Positions 1 to 8,476 of a DNA stretch of 12,372 bases are shown here, one piece after another. Below the pieces are notes generated by a model, which saw nothing but the letters and a program-made list of their open reading frames with translations, made no database searches and was not told the DNA's origin. Within the stretch, counting starts at the first letter, position 1; the number at the start of each line of letters is the position of its first letter. The position numbers and the translations under genes were made by a program. This stretch comes from Monoraphidium neglectum. Taxonomy: Eukaryota; Chlorophyta; Chlorophyceae; Sphaeropleales; Selenastraceae. The stretch lies in NCBI RefSeq assembly GCF_000611645.1, contig NW_014011929.1, positions 1-12,372 on the forward strand, written 5' to 3'.

Positions 1-1732
1 ATCGTAATCCGTCAGGTCGACATCAAACACCAGCTCGCGCTGCACAGGGCGGAAGCTGGGGGGCAGGGGGTCGCGGGAGCCGGGGCCCCGGGGCGTCGTG
101 GGCATGGGGTGTCCTGCTGCTCATGGTGGTCCCTTGTGGAATTGGCATGCTGTTCCTCTGAGGCCTACTATATTGCTCGGCACACATGCAGCACAACATG
201 AATACACACAAGCTCACTCAAACACACACACACACACACACACGCAGCGTGGCCGCCGAGCGTGCCAGTGCTCACCCTTTGCGTACTTGGCCCTCTGCCG
301 CGGGTCCACTGTGTAGACGGGGCCAATGTCGATCGTCGTAGGCACCTGGGGGCGCAGGGGCAGGGCGCAGGACGGGACAAAGGGTGTTTGGGCGGTCATG
401 CGACATGCAATCAAGGCAGGGGACGTGAGGGCACTAAAAGCCAACCATGACAGGCTAAGGCCCGGCATGGCAGCCGCTGGTCCAGAGTGTTCCGGGCTGT
501 CAACAGGCACGCAGGGGTCAGGGGTGCAAGCCGCGGGGCCGGGGCAGCTCGCCTTTGTCGCAAGTGCGGACGCCAGCCCGGCAGCGGTCTGCGGGTTGGG
601 GATGAGTGGCGCGGGGTTCAGGGGGCGCCGAGGGCTGCCAGGGGCCTGCCGAAGCGCCGTCAGTCAGCCCGTGCGCAAGGCGCGCCGCCGGGGCAGCGCC
701 TTGTCCCAGGACGCGCCACCCCTCTTAGTTGGGGGGGCAGGCCGCTAGTCGGGCGCCCTGATGCCCCGCAGCAGCGCGTCTTTCCCAAGTAAAAGCGTCC
801 TCAGGTAACAGCGTCCCCAAATCGAGGTCGTACCGCGCCCAGCTATTTTGCAGCAATCAGGCGCCGCTGCAGCGAGGCCGTGATCACCAGATCGCGGGAT
901 CACCTCGTACGACTGGTAGCGCGCGAAGATGTCGCCCTCCAGGGTGAAGCACAGCTCGCGGCGCGCGGTGAACGACGGGTCGGCGCCTGGGACGCCAGAG
1001 TCTGGGGGAGGGGCGACCAGGGTGGGGGTCTATTGCGGGAGAAGGGGTCGCACAAGGGCATGCTTTGACTGTCGGCTTGGTTAGCCTGGCCTGGGTGCTG
1101 GTCAAATCATGCGACGTGGCGTGCTGCTGTGAGGGGTGGCCGCTGGTTTTGCGAGCGGCGCAGGGCGGTCGGCGGCGAGCGGCGCCGCTGCACGCGCGTA
1201 CTGCTGCCAACGCGCTCCGCGAGTCCCGAGGGCAGCCGTGAGGGGCGCCCGCCGGCCGCCGTGCTCACCGTTGCCGTAAGCCAGCCATTTGTGCATTTGG
1301 TTCGCCGGGAAGAGGCGGCCTGCGACGCAAGCACGGACACATAGCAGGGTGGCATGCGTTGCGGTCGCAGCCTGATCGTCGCGACCGCAACGTCGCGAGC
1401 AGGGCACTCTTCTCGCTCCCGACCAGCACATGAGAACACCGTGTCCCCGCAGAATGTCGCAAGCCCGCAATTCGCTGCTGATGCTGCAATGCTGTTGCCG
1501 CCGTAGCCGGCACGCAGGGTTGCCGCAGCCACAAGGGCTGGCGCGGCGCACTGCACAGGGTCCACCAACAGCACTCACTGTAGTATTGCTGCATCTGCTC
1601 CCGTGAGCATGTCTGCGCCGGCGGAGCTTTTGGCGCCGCCAGTGACTGCTGCTGCTGCTGCTGCTGCTGGTCGCCGCTGGGGCCTGGCGCAGTGTCGTCC
1701 ACTGCAAGTGAGAGAGGCCGAAATAGAAGCAT
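1..1732 (-). CDS. PRIM1: DNA primase catalytic (small) subunit, N-terminal part, 6 exons, runs off the left edge
   Basis: Catalytic p48/p49 subunit of the pol alpha-primase complex, which makes RNA primers in the nucleus. Minus-strand exons: 1732-1579, 1319-1269, 1001-904, 588-553, 345-276, 113-1. All phases agree and give 174 codons. Recognisable family blocks in order: QMQQYYSRLFP (about residues 46-56), WLAYGND (63-69), a RRELCFTLEGDIFARYQSY block, IDIGPVY, then ELVFDVDLTDYD at the window edge. The two Asp of VFDVD (167 and 169) correspond to the catalytic metal-binding pair. The N-terminus has eight Gln (22-29), not usual in primases. A Pro/Gly-rich insert, from HPMP to LPPSF, lies just before the catalytic block. 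Intron 346-552 uses a GC donor. The start is the least certain part: ATG 1732 is chosen, but the frame stays open up to 1885, and a good acceptor at 1703-1702 could mean a separate first exon. The remaining two thirds of the protein lie beyond base 1. Confidence 0.93.
222..243. repeat. (AC)11 microsatellite in primase intron 5
   Basis: An uninterrupted AC dinucleotide run lying inside the intron between primase exons 5 and 6 (intron 275-114 on the minus strand). On the transcribed strand it reads as GT repeats. Confidence 0.9.
1357..1392. repeat. Perfect 12-bp inverted repeat in primase intron 1
   Basis: Arms 1357-1368 (cgttgcggtcgc) and 1381-1392 are exact reverse complements, separated by 12 bases. 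In the transcript of the minus-strand gene this would form a GC-rich stem-loop inside intron 1 (1578-1320), roughly in its middle. No function is assigned. Confidence 0.8.
1646..1669 (-). repeat. CAG microsatellite coding for 8 Gln in primase exon 1
   Basis: Eight CTG units on the plus strand read as eight CAG codons in the primase N-terminal extension. It is a likely length-polymorphic, disordered segment ahead of the conserved domain. Confidence 0.9.
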
Positions 1733-1772
1733 CGCTACGCTACCGTCGCGTTCACGGCAGCGTCTGAGCGGG

Positions 1773-1797
1773 GCATAAAGAATTCCATTGGCATAAA
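1773..1797 (-). promoter_or_regulatory. Possible primase upstream element: CCAAT box with repeated gcataaa
   Basis: On the minus strand a CCAAT (rc of attgg at 1787-1791) lies about 55 bases upstream of the proposed primase ATG at 1732. The heptamer gcataaa occurs twice (1773-1779 and 1791-1797). Position fits a core promoter, but short matches like these are common by chance and the transcription start is unknown. Confidence 0.2.
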
Positions 1798-1845
1798 TGT
1801 GAGATGCACTTTCAAGACGCAGACTCTGTTCACAGCACACCTGCC

Positions 1846-2103
1846 ATGGGCTCCGCAGCGCCGCCCGCTGCTTCCAACTTGACACGTTTGCTGCCTGTTG
1901 CGTTCAAGCGTGCAGCATTGTCAGCTTCTGGTGTCGGTCTTGCAACGCGCAAAGCCTATGAATTACATATTAAAGCCTGGCTATACACTCCCAGCGCTAG
2001 CCCCGCAGTAAACAACCTGGCGTGCTCATGTTCTGCAGATCACGCGCGACACGCGCCACTGCCTATCGACGATGTTGCAGTCGTTTTACAGATACTGGTG
2101 TAA
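1846..2103 (+). pseudogene. Possible relic of a tyrosine recombinase N-terminal core-binding domain
   Basis: An open frame from ATG 1846 (also ATG 1804 in frame) to TAA 2101-2103. It contains SGVGLATRKAYELHIKAWL and, about 30 residues on, PLPIDDVAVVLQIL. That order and spacing resemble the SAM-like core-binding domain of phage-type integrases and of Crypton/DIRS recombinases, where an S/T-R-x-x-Y helix is followed by a PLPxxxxDVxxYL segment. No catalytic domain with the Arg...His-x-x-Arg...Tyr residues follows in any frame, so if the resemblance is real it is a fragment. It could instead be chance, or a first exon of an unrecognised gene ending near the GT at 2097. It starts 72-114 bases from the primase ATG and is divergent to it. 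Confidence 0.28.
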
Positions 2104-2936
2104 CCACTGCAACTGCTGCCTATCTGTCAGATCATTTGGCGCGAAGGATGCTATGTTTGTATGTGGGCGGCAAAGAAGTCCATTACCCAAATCAGGCCTA
2201 CGACTTCAATGTGCGCAATCCATCGCCATGTCACGGCTTGCCTTAGCCTGGAGTATCACCTGGTGGCGTCACCGTTGCACAAGTGACTCATTCAACCCGC
2301 CTACTGCATGCCATGCTCTTCAATACAGGTGATTGCACCACATAAAACAGCAGTGACACTGCGTGCAGACGGATGACCTAGATGCTCACCATCAAGCGCA
2401 AGGAATGCAACCGATGGTGCACTACACACAGCACGAGTGTGCTTGGGGCTGTGAAAGCTTGCACGCACCCCGTCCCCCCTGAGGTCGCATCGAAACAGCG
2501 ATACAGCTGGCGTTGCGTGGAGATAATGCATATAGAATTCGTTCATTTAAGCAGCTGCCCCAATTATGTTGCTGCTCTATGTTTGTTGCACCCATACTGA
2601 GGGTAGGGCCACTGTGGGCGCACCCGCAGCGCCGCTGTGGCTGCGCTCGCAGCTGCTGGACGGCGCCCATCACGTGCACATCGCTGCGAGCCAGTTTCGC
2701 CAGATCAGACTGACACATCACATACGGTACTCCTATGAGGCAGAGCCCTGTCGCATTGGTACAGTACGAGGTCGGTGACGTCCTGGAATGAATGGGCCTG
2801 GCGCCGATGTTTAACGCCAGAGGGCGCGTCAAGCCAGCCTAGCGGCCGGTGGACTTGTGCACCTGCAACGTGACCGTGTCCTGGGAGGGACCAGCATGTG
2901 GTGGACAAGTGCAAGGGCGCAGGTCTATGATGCTGC

Positions 2937-2941
2937 TTACA
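2937..2941 (-). other. Candidate TGTAA polyadenylation signal for the wall-type protein gene
   Basis: TGTAA on the minus strand, 329 bases downstream of the stop codon at 3270. TGTAA is the usual polyadenylation signal in chlorophyte nuclear genes, and this is the first one on the minus strand after the stop. A pentamer alone is weak evidence. Confidence 0.35.
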
Positions 2942-3269
2942 GGGAAACCGCCTTAAATGATATACAGGGCTATGCTCGACTATGTGCTCTGGATTGCAGC
3001 TGCGACCGTGCAGAAGGGGCCCAGAGCAACGGTGGTCGGTGGTTGCAATGCTGGAGCGAGAATCATGTGTTCCAGCATGGCGCTGGGTGGGTGCAACAAG
3101 GGCAAGCACCATGTGATCAGGGCGCATCATCACCCCTACTGGCCTGTACTAAGTAATGCTTGGTCAACTGCAAAGCTTACTTGTGCGTGCGCCGCTGGGC
3201 ACACGCGCCAAACAATGAAAGTGGGGTGCGAGGAACGCACAAGTGCACGTGTGCATCCTTCTATGACAC

Positions 3270-4328
3270 TCAGTGTCGTCGCCGCCCGCTGCCCGGTGCT
3301 GGGTCTCCAGGGTCGCGGCAGCGCGGGTCGCTGTCTGGGTCTGCCAGTGCCTCGCAGGGCGGCGTGCAGTTGGGGCGGTCCCAGTTCTTGCCGTCATTGA
3401 GATCGCAGTAGTCAAAAAACTCCTGGCACATTGGCAGGTCGTAGTTCTCTTGGAGATCACACCTATTGGGTTGCCAGATGGAGTGGGAGGGAGGGTGGAG
3501 GTGAGCAGGGGTTGGGTGCTTACCCAGCAGGTGTTGGCGGACCAGCGGGTGAGCGTGAGGACAAGGTGGCGTCGAGTGTGCATGAGGACCTGCTTCACGC
3601 TGGATGCCACGCCACAGCTGGTCAAAGGCCGCCCCGTGGCCGCACTCCAGGGGCACTCACTTGTACTTGAGGCACTCGGCCTTGGGAGTGTTTGCCGCAT
3701 CCTCGCACCATGAGGTGTAGTCGTATGTGTACCTGCGGCAGGGCCGTGTTGGATGAGTCACGGGCATTTACGTGCACGCTGGTTGTTGTCGGGAAAGCAG
3801 ATGAATGCGAGTCGCATGCACGGCAGAGAGTGTGTGTTGCAGGCGCAGCTGCTGCAACTTGAACCCTGAGCCCTGCGGCCGCCCAAAGCCTGCCATGGGA
3901 AAACAGTGCTGGTGCGCGGCTGCAGTCATGGGGCTTACGGCATTGGGGGAAACTTAGACGAAGTCACCGCCGGTGGGGGCGGCGAGGGTGGCGGCGGTGG
4001 CGGCGGTGACGGCGGCGGCGGGGAGGGCGGCGGCGGCGACGGCGGCGGTGGTGGCGGAGAGGCCAGCAGCAGAGCTTGCTCCGCAGGCGGCGGAGGTGGC
4101 GACGAGGCAGGCGGGGGCGGCGGCGGCAACGGTGGCGGCGGTGGGGGTGATGCAGGGAGCGGCACTGGCGCCGGCACTGTCGAGCCCACTGGCCCTGGGT
4201 CTGGGGTGGTGAGGTTCACAGCTGGTGCTGGCGGCCCCTGAGAGGTGGGCATCGCTGCTGCTGGCTGCTGTGTGACGGGCTGCTGCACAAGTGGTACGAC
4301 TGGCAGCGGCGCCGGTTGCTGCTGCTGG

Positions 4329-4372
<44 letters not shown>

Positions 4373-5471
4373 GGCCGGCACCGCAGCGCTGGGCGCCGCC
4401 GCGGGCGCCTCGTAGGGCGTGACCAGCACCTTGACTGCGTCCTCGTCGCCGTCGCCGCTGTCGTCCTTGACCCTCAGCCTGATCGACCAGGGCCCCTCTG
4501 GCAGCGTCACCGTGACGACCTCTCCGTACGCGCGGCGGTGGTCGCCGTCGTCCCGCAGGCTCCTGATCTCCCACGAATACTCCACCAGCTGCCCACCCCA
4601 CACAGGCCGCGATGCGCTGCCGTCCAGCCGCACGCGGCCGCCGGCGTGGCTGGCGGCGGCGACGGTGCCGGGCGCGGACGCGACGGCGCTCGGGGACATG
4701 AGGGAGCCAAAGGCCGCGGCGGACGAGGCATCGGCGTCGGCTGCCCTTGCCGCGGCCCCGCCTGACGCGGTCGTGAGCGACTTGAGGGCGCCAGCCCCTT
4801 GCTGCTTGCGGGCCGCCGAGGCGACCAGGGGCAAGAGCAGGCGGGCGCCTGAGCGCGGTGTGGCGCCCTGCTGCGGCGGGGCTTCTGTCCCCTGCGGAGC
4901 AGCGGCCGCTTTTGCGGAATGCTCTGTGCTGGGCGTCAGAGGTGCTGTCTTCGACGTTGCGGTCATCACCACAGTGGTGGGCAACGGCAAGGCCCCCACA
5001 CTTGTGTGGTGCACAGGCTGCTGCAGGACCCCTGTTCGTAATTTGTTCGCCGTAGGTGGCTGGCTGGCGACGCTTCCCCGCAGCTCCCCTGCAGCGCCCA
5101 GCAGTCCCCTGAAACGCCAGCTGCCGGTGAGCGTGCGGGGCTGCGGCACGTCATAGGGGCCTGAGGCATCATGAAAGGCCTTGATTTCGTGCTGCCAGAC
5201 CCCCTGGCTGCGGTTGGTGCGCAGGCGGAGGCAGCAATGTGAGGGCCGGCGCTAGTAAGCTGCAGGTGCAGCAGGTGAGCGGTACGGCACATGCGGGGGC
5301 CGACAGGCTATTACTCGGCAGTTTGACATCATAAAATCATTTTTGCGTGCGCTGTGCCCATGGTAACTCCCCTGGCGAGTCCTGCCGCGCAAGGTGCGCA
5401 ACTCACCCAGCGGCGAGTTGTGGGACGGTGGTGCAAAGCACGAGCAACTGCACGATGTGATATCGGTGCAT
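3270..5471 (-). CDS. Secreted Pro-rich (HRGP-like) wall/matrix protein with PKD domain, polyQ and Cys-rich tail
   Basis: Preferred minus-strand model: 5471-5407, 5207-3939, 3732-3661, 3462-3270; 532 residues, all phases consistent. Exon 1 encodes MHRYHIVQLLVLCTTVPQLAA, a typical signal peptide, and ends at a strong GTGAGT donor. The mature protein starts near QGVWQHEIKAFHDASGPYDV, which I cannot place. A Ser/Ala-rich spacer follows, then a PKD-like Ig fold at about residues 202-293 (VRLDGSAS, EYSWEI, VTVTLPEG, IRLRVKDDSGDGDEDAVKV). After it come polyQ (300-321), a Ser-Pro/poly-Pro stalk (about 322-440), and a tail with eight Cys that includes SWCEDA, MCQEFFDYC and PNCTPPC. Poly-Pro with Ser is typical of hydroxyproline-rich algal wall glycoproteins, so a structural extracellular role is inferred; no enzyme motif is visible. 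A further 66-nt exon (3589-3524) can be added without breaking frame. Confidence 0.8.
3483..3515 (+). repeat. G-run cluster, possible G-quadruplex
   Basis: Four or more runs of three or more G with short spacers (gtgggagggagggtgg, then gggg and ggg further on). It lies on the non-template-matching strand within the intron between the last two exons of the wall-type gene; in the pre-mRNA it is a C/T-rich polypyrimidine region ahead of the acceptor at 3464-3463. The simplest reading is a pyrimidine tract. Confidence 0.4.
3524..3589 (-). other. Possible 66-nt cassette exon in the wall-type protein gene
   Basis: Bounded by an acceptor (gtgaagcag) and a strong GTAAGC donor. It enters and leaves in the same phase, so the reading frame is kept whether it is used or skipped. 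It would add 22 residues rich in Ser and Pro with one Cys. Skipping is preferred because the single remaining intron (3660-3463, 198 bp) matches the gene's other introns (199 and 206 bp) and leaves an even number of tail cysteines. Using it would leave introns of only 71 and 61 bp. Confidence 0.35.
3965..4160 (-). repeat. GGC/GGT-rich low-complexity tract coding for the Ser-Pro stalk
   Basis: On the plus strand this is a nearly continuous GGC/GGT/GGA run. On the minus strand it reads as Pro codons (CCG, CCA, CCC) punctuated by Ser, in SPPPP-type blocks. Long open frames on the opposite strand here (Gly- or Ala-rich) are products of the repeat, not genes. Confidence 0.85.
4318..4372 (-). repeat. 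CAG tract coding for polyQ in the wall-type protein
   Basis: CTG units on the plus strand read as CAG (Gln) codons. A GTG at 4328-4330 gives the single His interruption in the Gln run. The tract sits directly between the PKD-like domain and the Pro-rich stalk. Confidence 0.85.
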
Positions 5472-6079
5472 TTTAGCTAGTTGAAAGCGCCATGTAGATG
5501 TCGACAGCCCGCGTGGGCCCGGCACCTTGGAAAACTCCTATATCTAGCCGTCGCGTGCGTACGCAAGGGGTCTGACAGGTGTTGCCGCCTCAATCTAGTG
5601 CCTGTGCCATAAATCGTCCAAGCTCAGTGTCTGGCACCGTCTCAGTTGCTGGATGTGTCACCTGGTGACGCCATGTTGCCTCCCATCCATGCAGCTGCTG
5701 CTTGAGAAGCGCTCAAGCCCACCGCAAGTGATTTCCAACGCCGAACCATGCTGCTGCACCTTGACCCCGCATGGAATCTTACCCGGCAACTGAGCCAGTG
5801 ATACGCACTGCAATGACATTGGTGGGGTGAGGACGCCGAACCACAAGGGAGCAATGACTTTGGACTGTGCAACCCCACAAGCGCGGCAACGCTCTTTGAA
5901 AGAGCAATCACACGCACAAGGTTGGGTCCCTCCGTTTCTGCTGCCAAGCTCTAACAGTCTCGTTTCAATTCAAATTCAGTGGCAACGCACGAATATGTAG
6001 CCGCACCGTCCAGCCGGCAAGGTCCATCCAGGACATTCGACCTGACACATGGGTTTACCCACCAGCCGCCCAGCAAGCA
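5472..6079. other. Gap: cupin 3' UTR and promoter of the wall-type protein gene
   Basis: About 0.6 kb between the cupin stop (6080) and the wall-type protein ATG (5471), both on the minus strand. It should hold the 3' UTR of the former and the promoter of the latter. No TGTAA occurs on the minus strand here, so the cupin gene must use a variant polyadenylation signal. A near-palindrome gctctttgaaagagc lies at 5891-5905 and a TATA-like gatatag (minus strand) at about 5537-5543. Small open frames on both strands show no recognisable motif. Confidence 0.5.
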
Positions 6080-7404
6080 TCAAAGCCACTCAAACACAAG
6101 AAGCTCCGCTGCTCCTGCCCCTTCCTGGCGACCCTTCCCGCCCCCAGGCCCGTCGGTAAACTCGGCCGCCACCACAGGCCCCTCGAACCAGAACGCATCC
6201 CCAGGCGCGAGCACCGGCCCTCCCCTGAGCACCGCCGCCGCCGCCGCGGGCCGCCCCGACAGCGCCACCACCACCCCGCAGAAGCCCCAGTCCACCGGCC
6301 CCGTGCTGCCGCCAGGGGGCACGGTCACGCGGTACGCGCGCGCCTTCGGGTGCTGCGCCGCCTCCAACTTGTAGCAGGGGTGAGCCAGGGGCGCCTCTGA
6401 CGCGACGCGTGGCGGCGCCAGCACCTCCGCGCCCACGAACAAGAGCGAGCCCTTGTTTTCCGGGGCCGTCTGAATTCTGTGGATCTTGTGGCGCCGCTTG
6501 TTGAGATGGCAGAAGCAGAGGCCGGGCGTGAAAGAGACCGGCGCCGGCGGCAGCAGGCTGAGGGGCGCCTGCAGCTCGTCGTCGCTCAGAACAGCCTATG
6601 GGGGGCCCAGCATGAGCGCCGGGGCGGGCCGAATTAGGCCGAATTAGGGGCAGTAGACAAACGCACGTGCTGCCATGTGCTGCACATGCAGGGCCGTGTG
6701 GGAGGCTTTGAGTGGAAAGCAAGGCGGCGTGAGTTCGCACTTCTCTGGCGAGTATTTGTGCAAGCAAGGAGTTGATGGACGAATATGGCACTGTGCGCTG
6801 TTGACAACTGGCCGCGCGGGAAGGTCCGACCAAGTAAGGCAGGAGGCAGTCACCTCTGTGTTGAGGACCACACCGCCTGGGCCCTCTGAAGATATGCAGG
6901 CATACACGGTGTCCTGTCAGATTGGGGTTATGCGGTGGAGGCGCCGATTGCAGGTGGCTGTCGGTTTGGCAATCGGCTGGGCTGGCATCCTGACAGCAGG
7001 CAGGGGCGCCGCGCGAGAGCAGGGACTTTGGTTAGCGCGGCGCAGCCGACGCGCCCGACCGCTCTTCTTATTCGGCACCTCACCTCGCGGTGCGCATGGA
7101 ACAGCGTCTCGCAGGGCTGGCCGGCATCAAACTGGGTGGGCGGGGGGAGATTGCGGACGGGTTGCAGCTGTGTGCGCAATGAGCCCACGTCGTGGACCGC
7201 AATGCCGGATTACTCACAAGCCGTTAAAAACGGCTGCCCAGTGCGCAGGAATGGATGTCGCACCTGCGCCTTGTAAATTCTGGTGTGCTCATTTTCAAAC
7301 ACTAGCTCATGACGGGGATCGTCAGGCCACTCCACCCACTCCAGCATGTCGCCATTGGTGAGCCGGCTGGCATTGATGGCCGCAGGCGCTCTGCTGCGGG
7401 GCAT
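6080..7404 (-). CDS. Two-domain (bicupin) RmlC-like cupin protein, complete, 4 exons
   Basis: Minus-strand exons 7404-7264, 7131-7084, 6913-6854, 6595-6080, all joined in phase 0; 254 residues ending at the TGA whose last base is 6080. Cupin domain 1: HELVFENEHTRIYKAQ (about 32-47), then FDAGQPCETLFHAHREDTVY (48-67). HAH (59-61) followed by Glu63 matches the HxH...E metal-binding part of cupin motif 1. A bridging segment with LCFCHLNKRRHKIHRI begins the second half. Domain 2 (about 150-235) has YRVTVPPGG and LAPGDAFWFEGP, the usual cupin strand turns, but no His-x-His, so it probably does not bind metal. Cupins of this kind range from dioxygenases and isomerases to non-enzymes; the substrate cannot be read from the sequence. 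No signal or transit peptide is clear, so a cytosolic location is the default. ATG 7404 is the only good start; an upstream exon cannot be excluded. Confidence 0.85.
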
Positions 7405-8476
7405 GCGAGCAGGGCCCTTCGAAATCGCACAAGTGCTTCAGTCGTATTACCACTGCGCCGTTGATCCCACTCTCTACTGCTTGTCGCGGCTGTGCTGGAG
7501 GGCAAACCACATTGGAGTGCAGCTCAGCACGAGCAGCGAGCGGCGGCAGAGCCTGGGTGCCGGGTCTGCAAAGCTTGCTGACAGGCCGGTTGCAGAATTT
7601 TTTTGCGTTTACACGTATTAAAATGATAATGGCCGGCACATATGTATTGACTGCTGCCGTGAGGGCGATCTTGCGTGCAACGAGCGATCTTGATATAGAA
7701 CTCAATTTGATGAGCCTCTTGCAAATGAGAGACCGAAAAAAAGCCATTTCCCGTCACAATGGAGCACTGCGCCGCCCCACCTGTATCAAACGATGCGTCA
7801 TGCTGCAGATGTCATGTGCATACGGTACCTCCCTGCTCGCTGCAGCCCTCCTGATGAGTGAGCGAGTGTATTATACCTACCAGCAGACCATCAACCTCAG
7901 GCCGATTTGTTTACACCAATCTTGAAGTCTGTTGGTTACCTGTAAGGTGGATGCTCTGCAATTTCAGTCAAATGGCAGTTTCGGGGAGCTCCTAGCAGGT
8001 TCGGCCAGGCCCGTTGACATGGTATGCCTGCTTGTTGACCAATGCTTGCGGGTTGCCGCATGTTGGACACAAGCACTTGGGTATGACTGCTCAAACCGCG
8101 GACGACTCAGGTGCGCTTTCCTCTTTCAAGGCGCAGCAGGGTGACACGACATTCCAAAGGCAAGCCCCGCTGTGGCGCTCCCTCGCAACCCACCATCGCT
8201 GTGCCCAAGCAAGCACTGATCCAGGCCACACTTGCTCATTCAACTATTCAGATCCTCACAATCCTACGACCCAGTACCTACACGCACTATCCCCCGATAC
8301 GGAGCCCGAGTTACAGGCGTCGCATGTCGTCACTGGGACACTCTCTCTGACCAGCACGGCCGCATGCGCAACTTCATGCGCTTGGCGCTGTCGCCCATCA
8401 CATCGGTTCCTCCTAGAATTGACTTACAATGACGAGCTAGCTATTAGGAAAGGGGGTCGCTTGAGTGCAAGGCGCC
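7405..8476. other. Divergent intergenic region between the cupin and the At5g58100-like gene
   Basis: About 1.07 kb separating two divergent start codons, so it should contain both promoters and 5' UTRs. It is less GC-rich than the genes, with an AT-rich patch around 7595-7745 (runs of T and A) that includes the nonamer gcgatcttg twice (7668-7676 and 7684-7692). Two plus-strand open frames (7461-7925 and 8014-8562) have no recognisable motif, splice structure or family resemblance, and the second overlaps the start of the real gene in another frame. No TATA box is convincing. Confidence 0.55.

Larger units (their letters stand above)
1733..3269. other. Intergenic stretch without a confident gene
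   Basis: About 1.5 kb between the primase 5' end and the 3' end of the wall-type protein gene. It is less GC-rich than the coding regions. Open frames on both strands are short, overlap one another and show no conserved motifs or splice-phase-consistent chains. It should hold the primase promoter and, near 3270-2920, the 3' UTR of the downstream-transcribed gene. The only peptide with family-like character is at 1846-2096 on the plus strand, listed separately. Confidence 0.6.

Noticed and set aside
1102..1885. Long minus-strand frames through primase intron 1
   Set aside because: They read through good donor and acceptor sites; only 1732-1579 and 1319-1269 carry primase sequence.
3906..4765. 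Long Gly-, Ala- and Leu-rich open frames on the plus strand
   Set aside because: They are the reverse reading of the poly-Pro and polyQ coding tracts of the minus-strand gene; their composition is explained by the repeats and they have no motifs.
2721..7828. Shared 10-mer catacggtac in two intergenic regions (near 2721 and near 7819)
   Set aside because: No similarity extends beyond ten bases, so it is not a dispersed repeat on this evidence.
7461..7925. 154-codon plus-strand frame in the divergent intergenic region
   Set aside because: No family-like pattern, no splice chain, and a start codon without support; likely chance.
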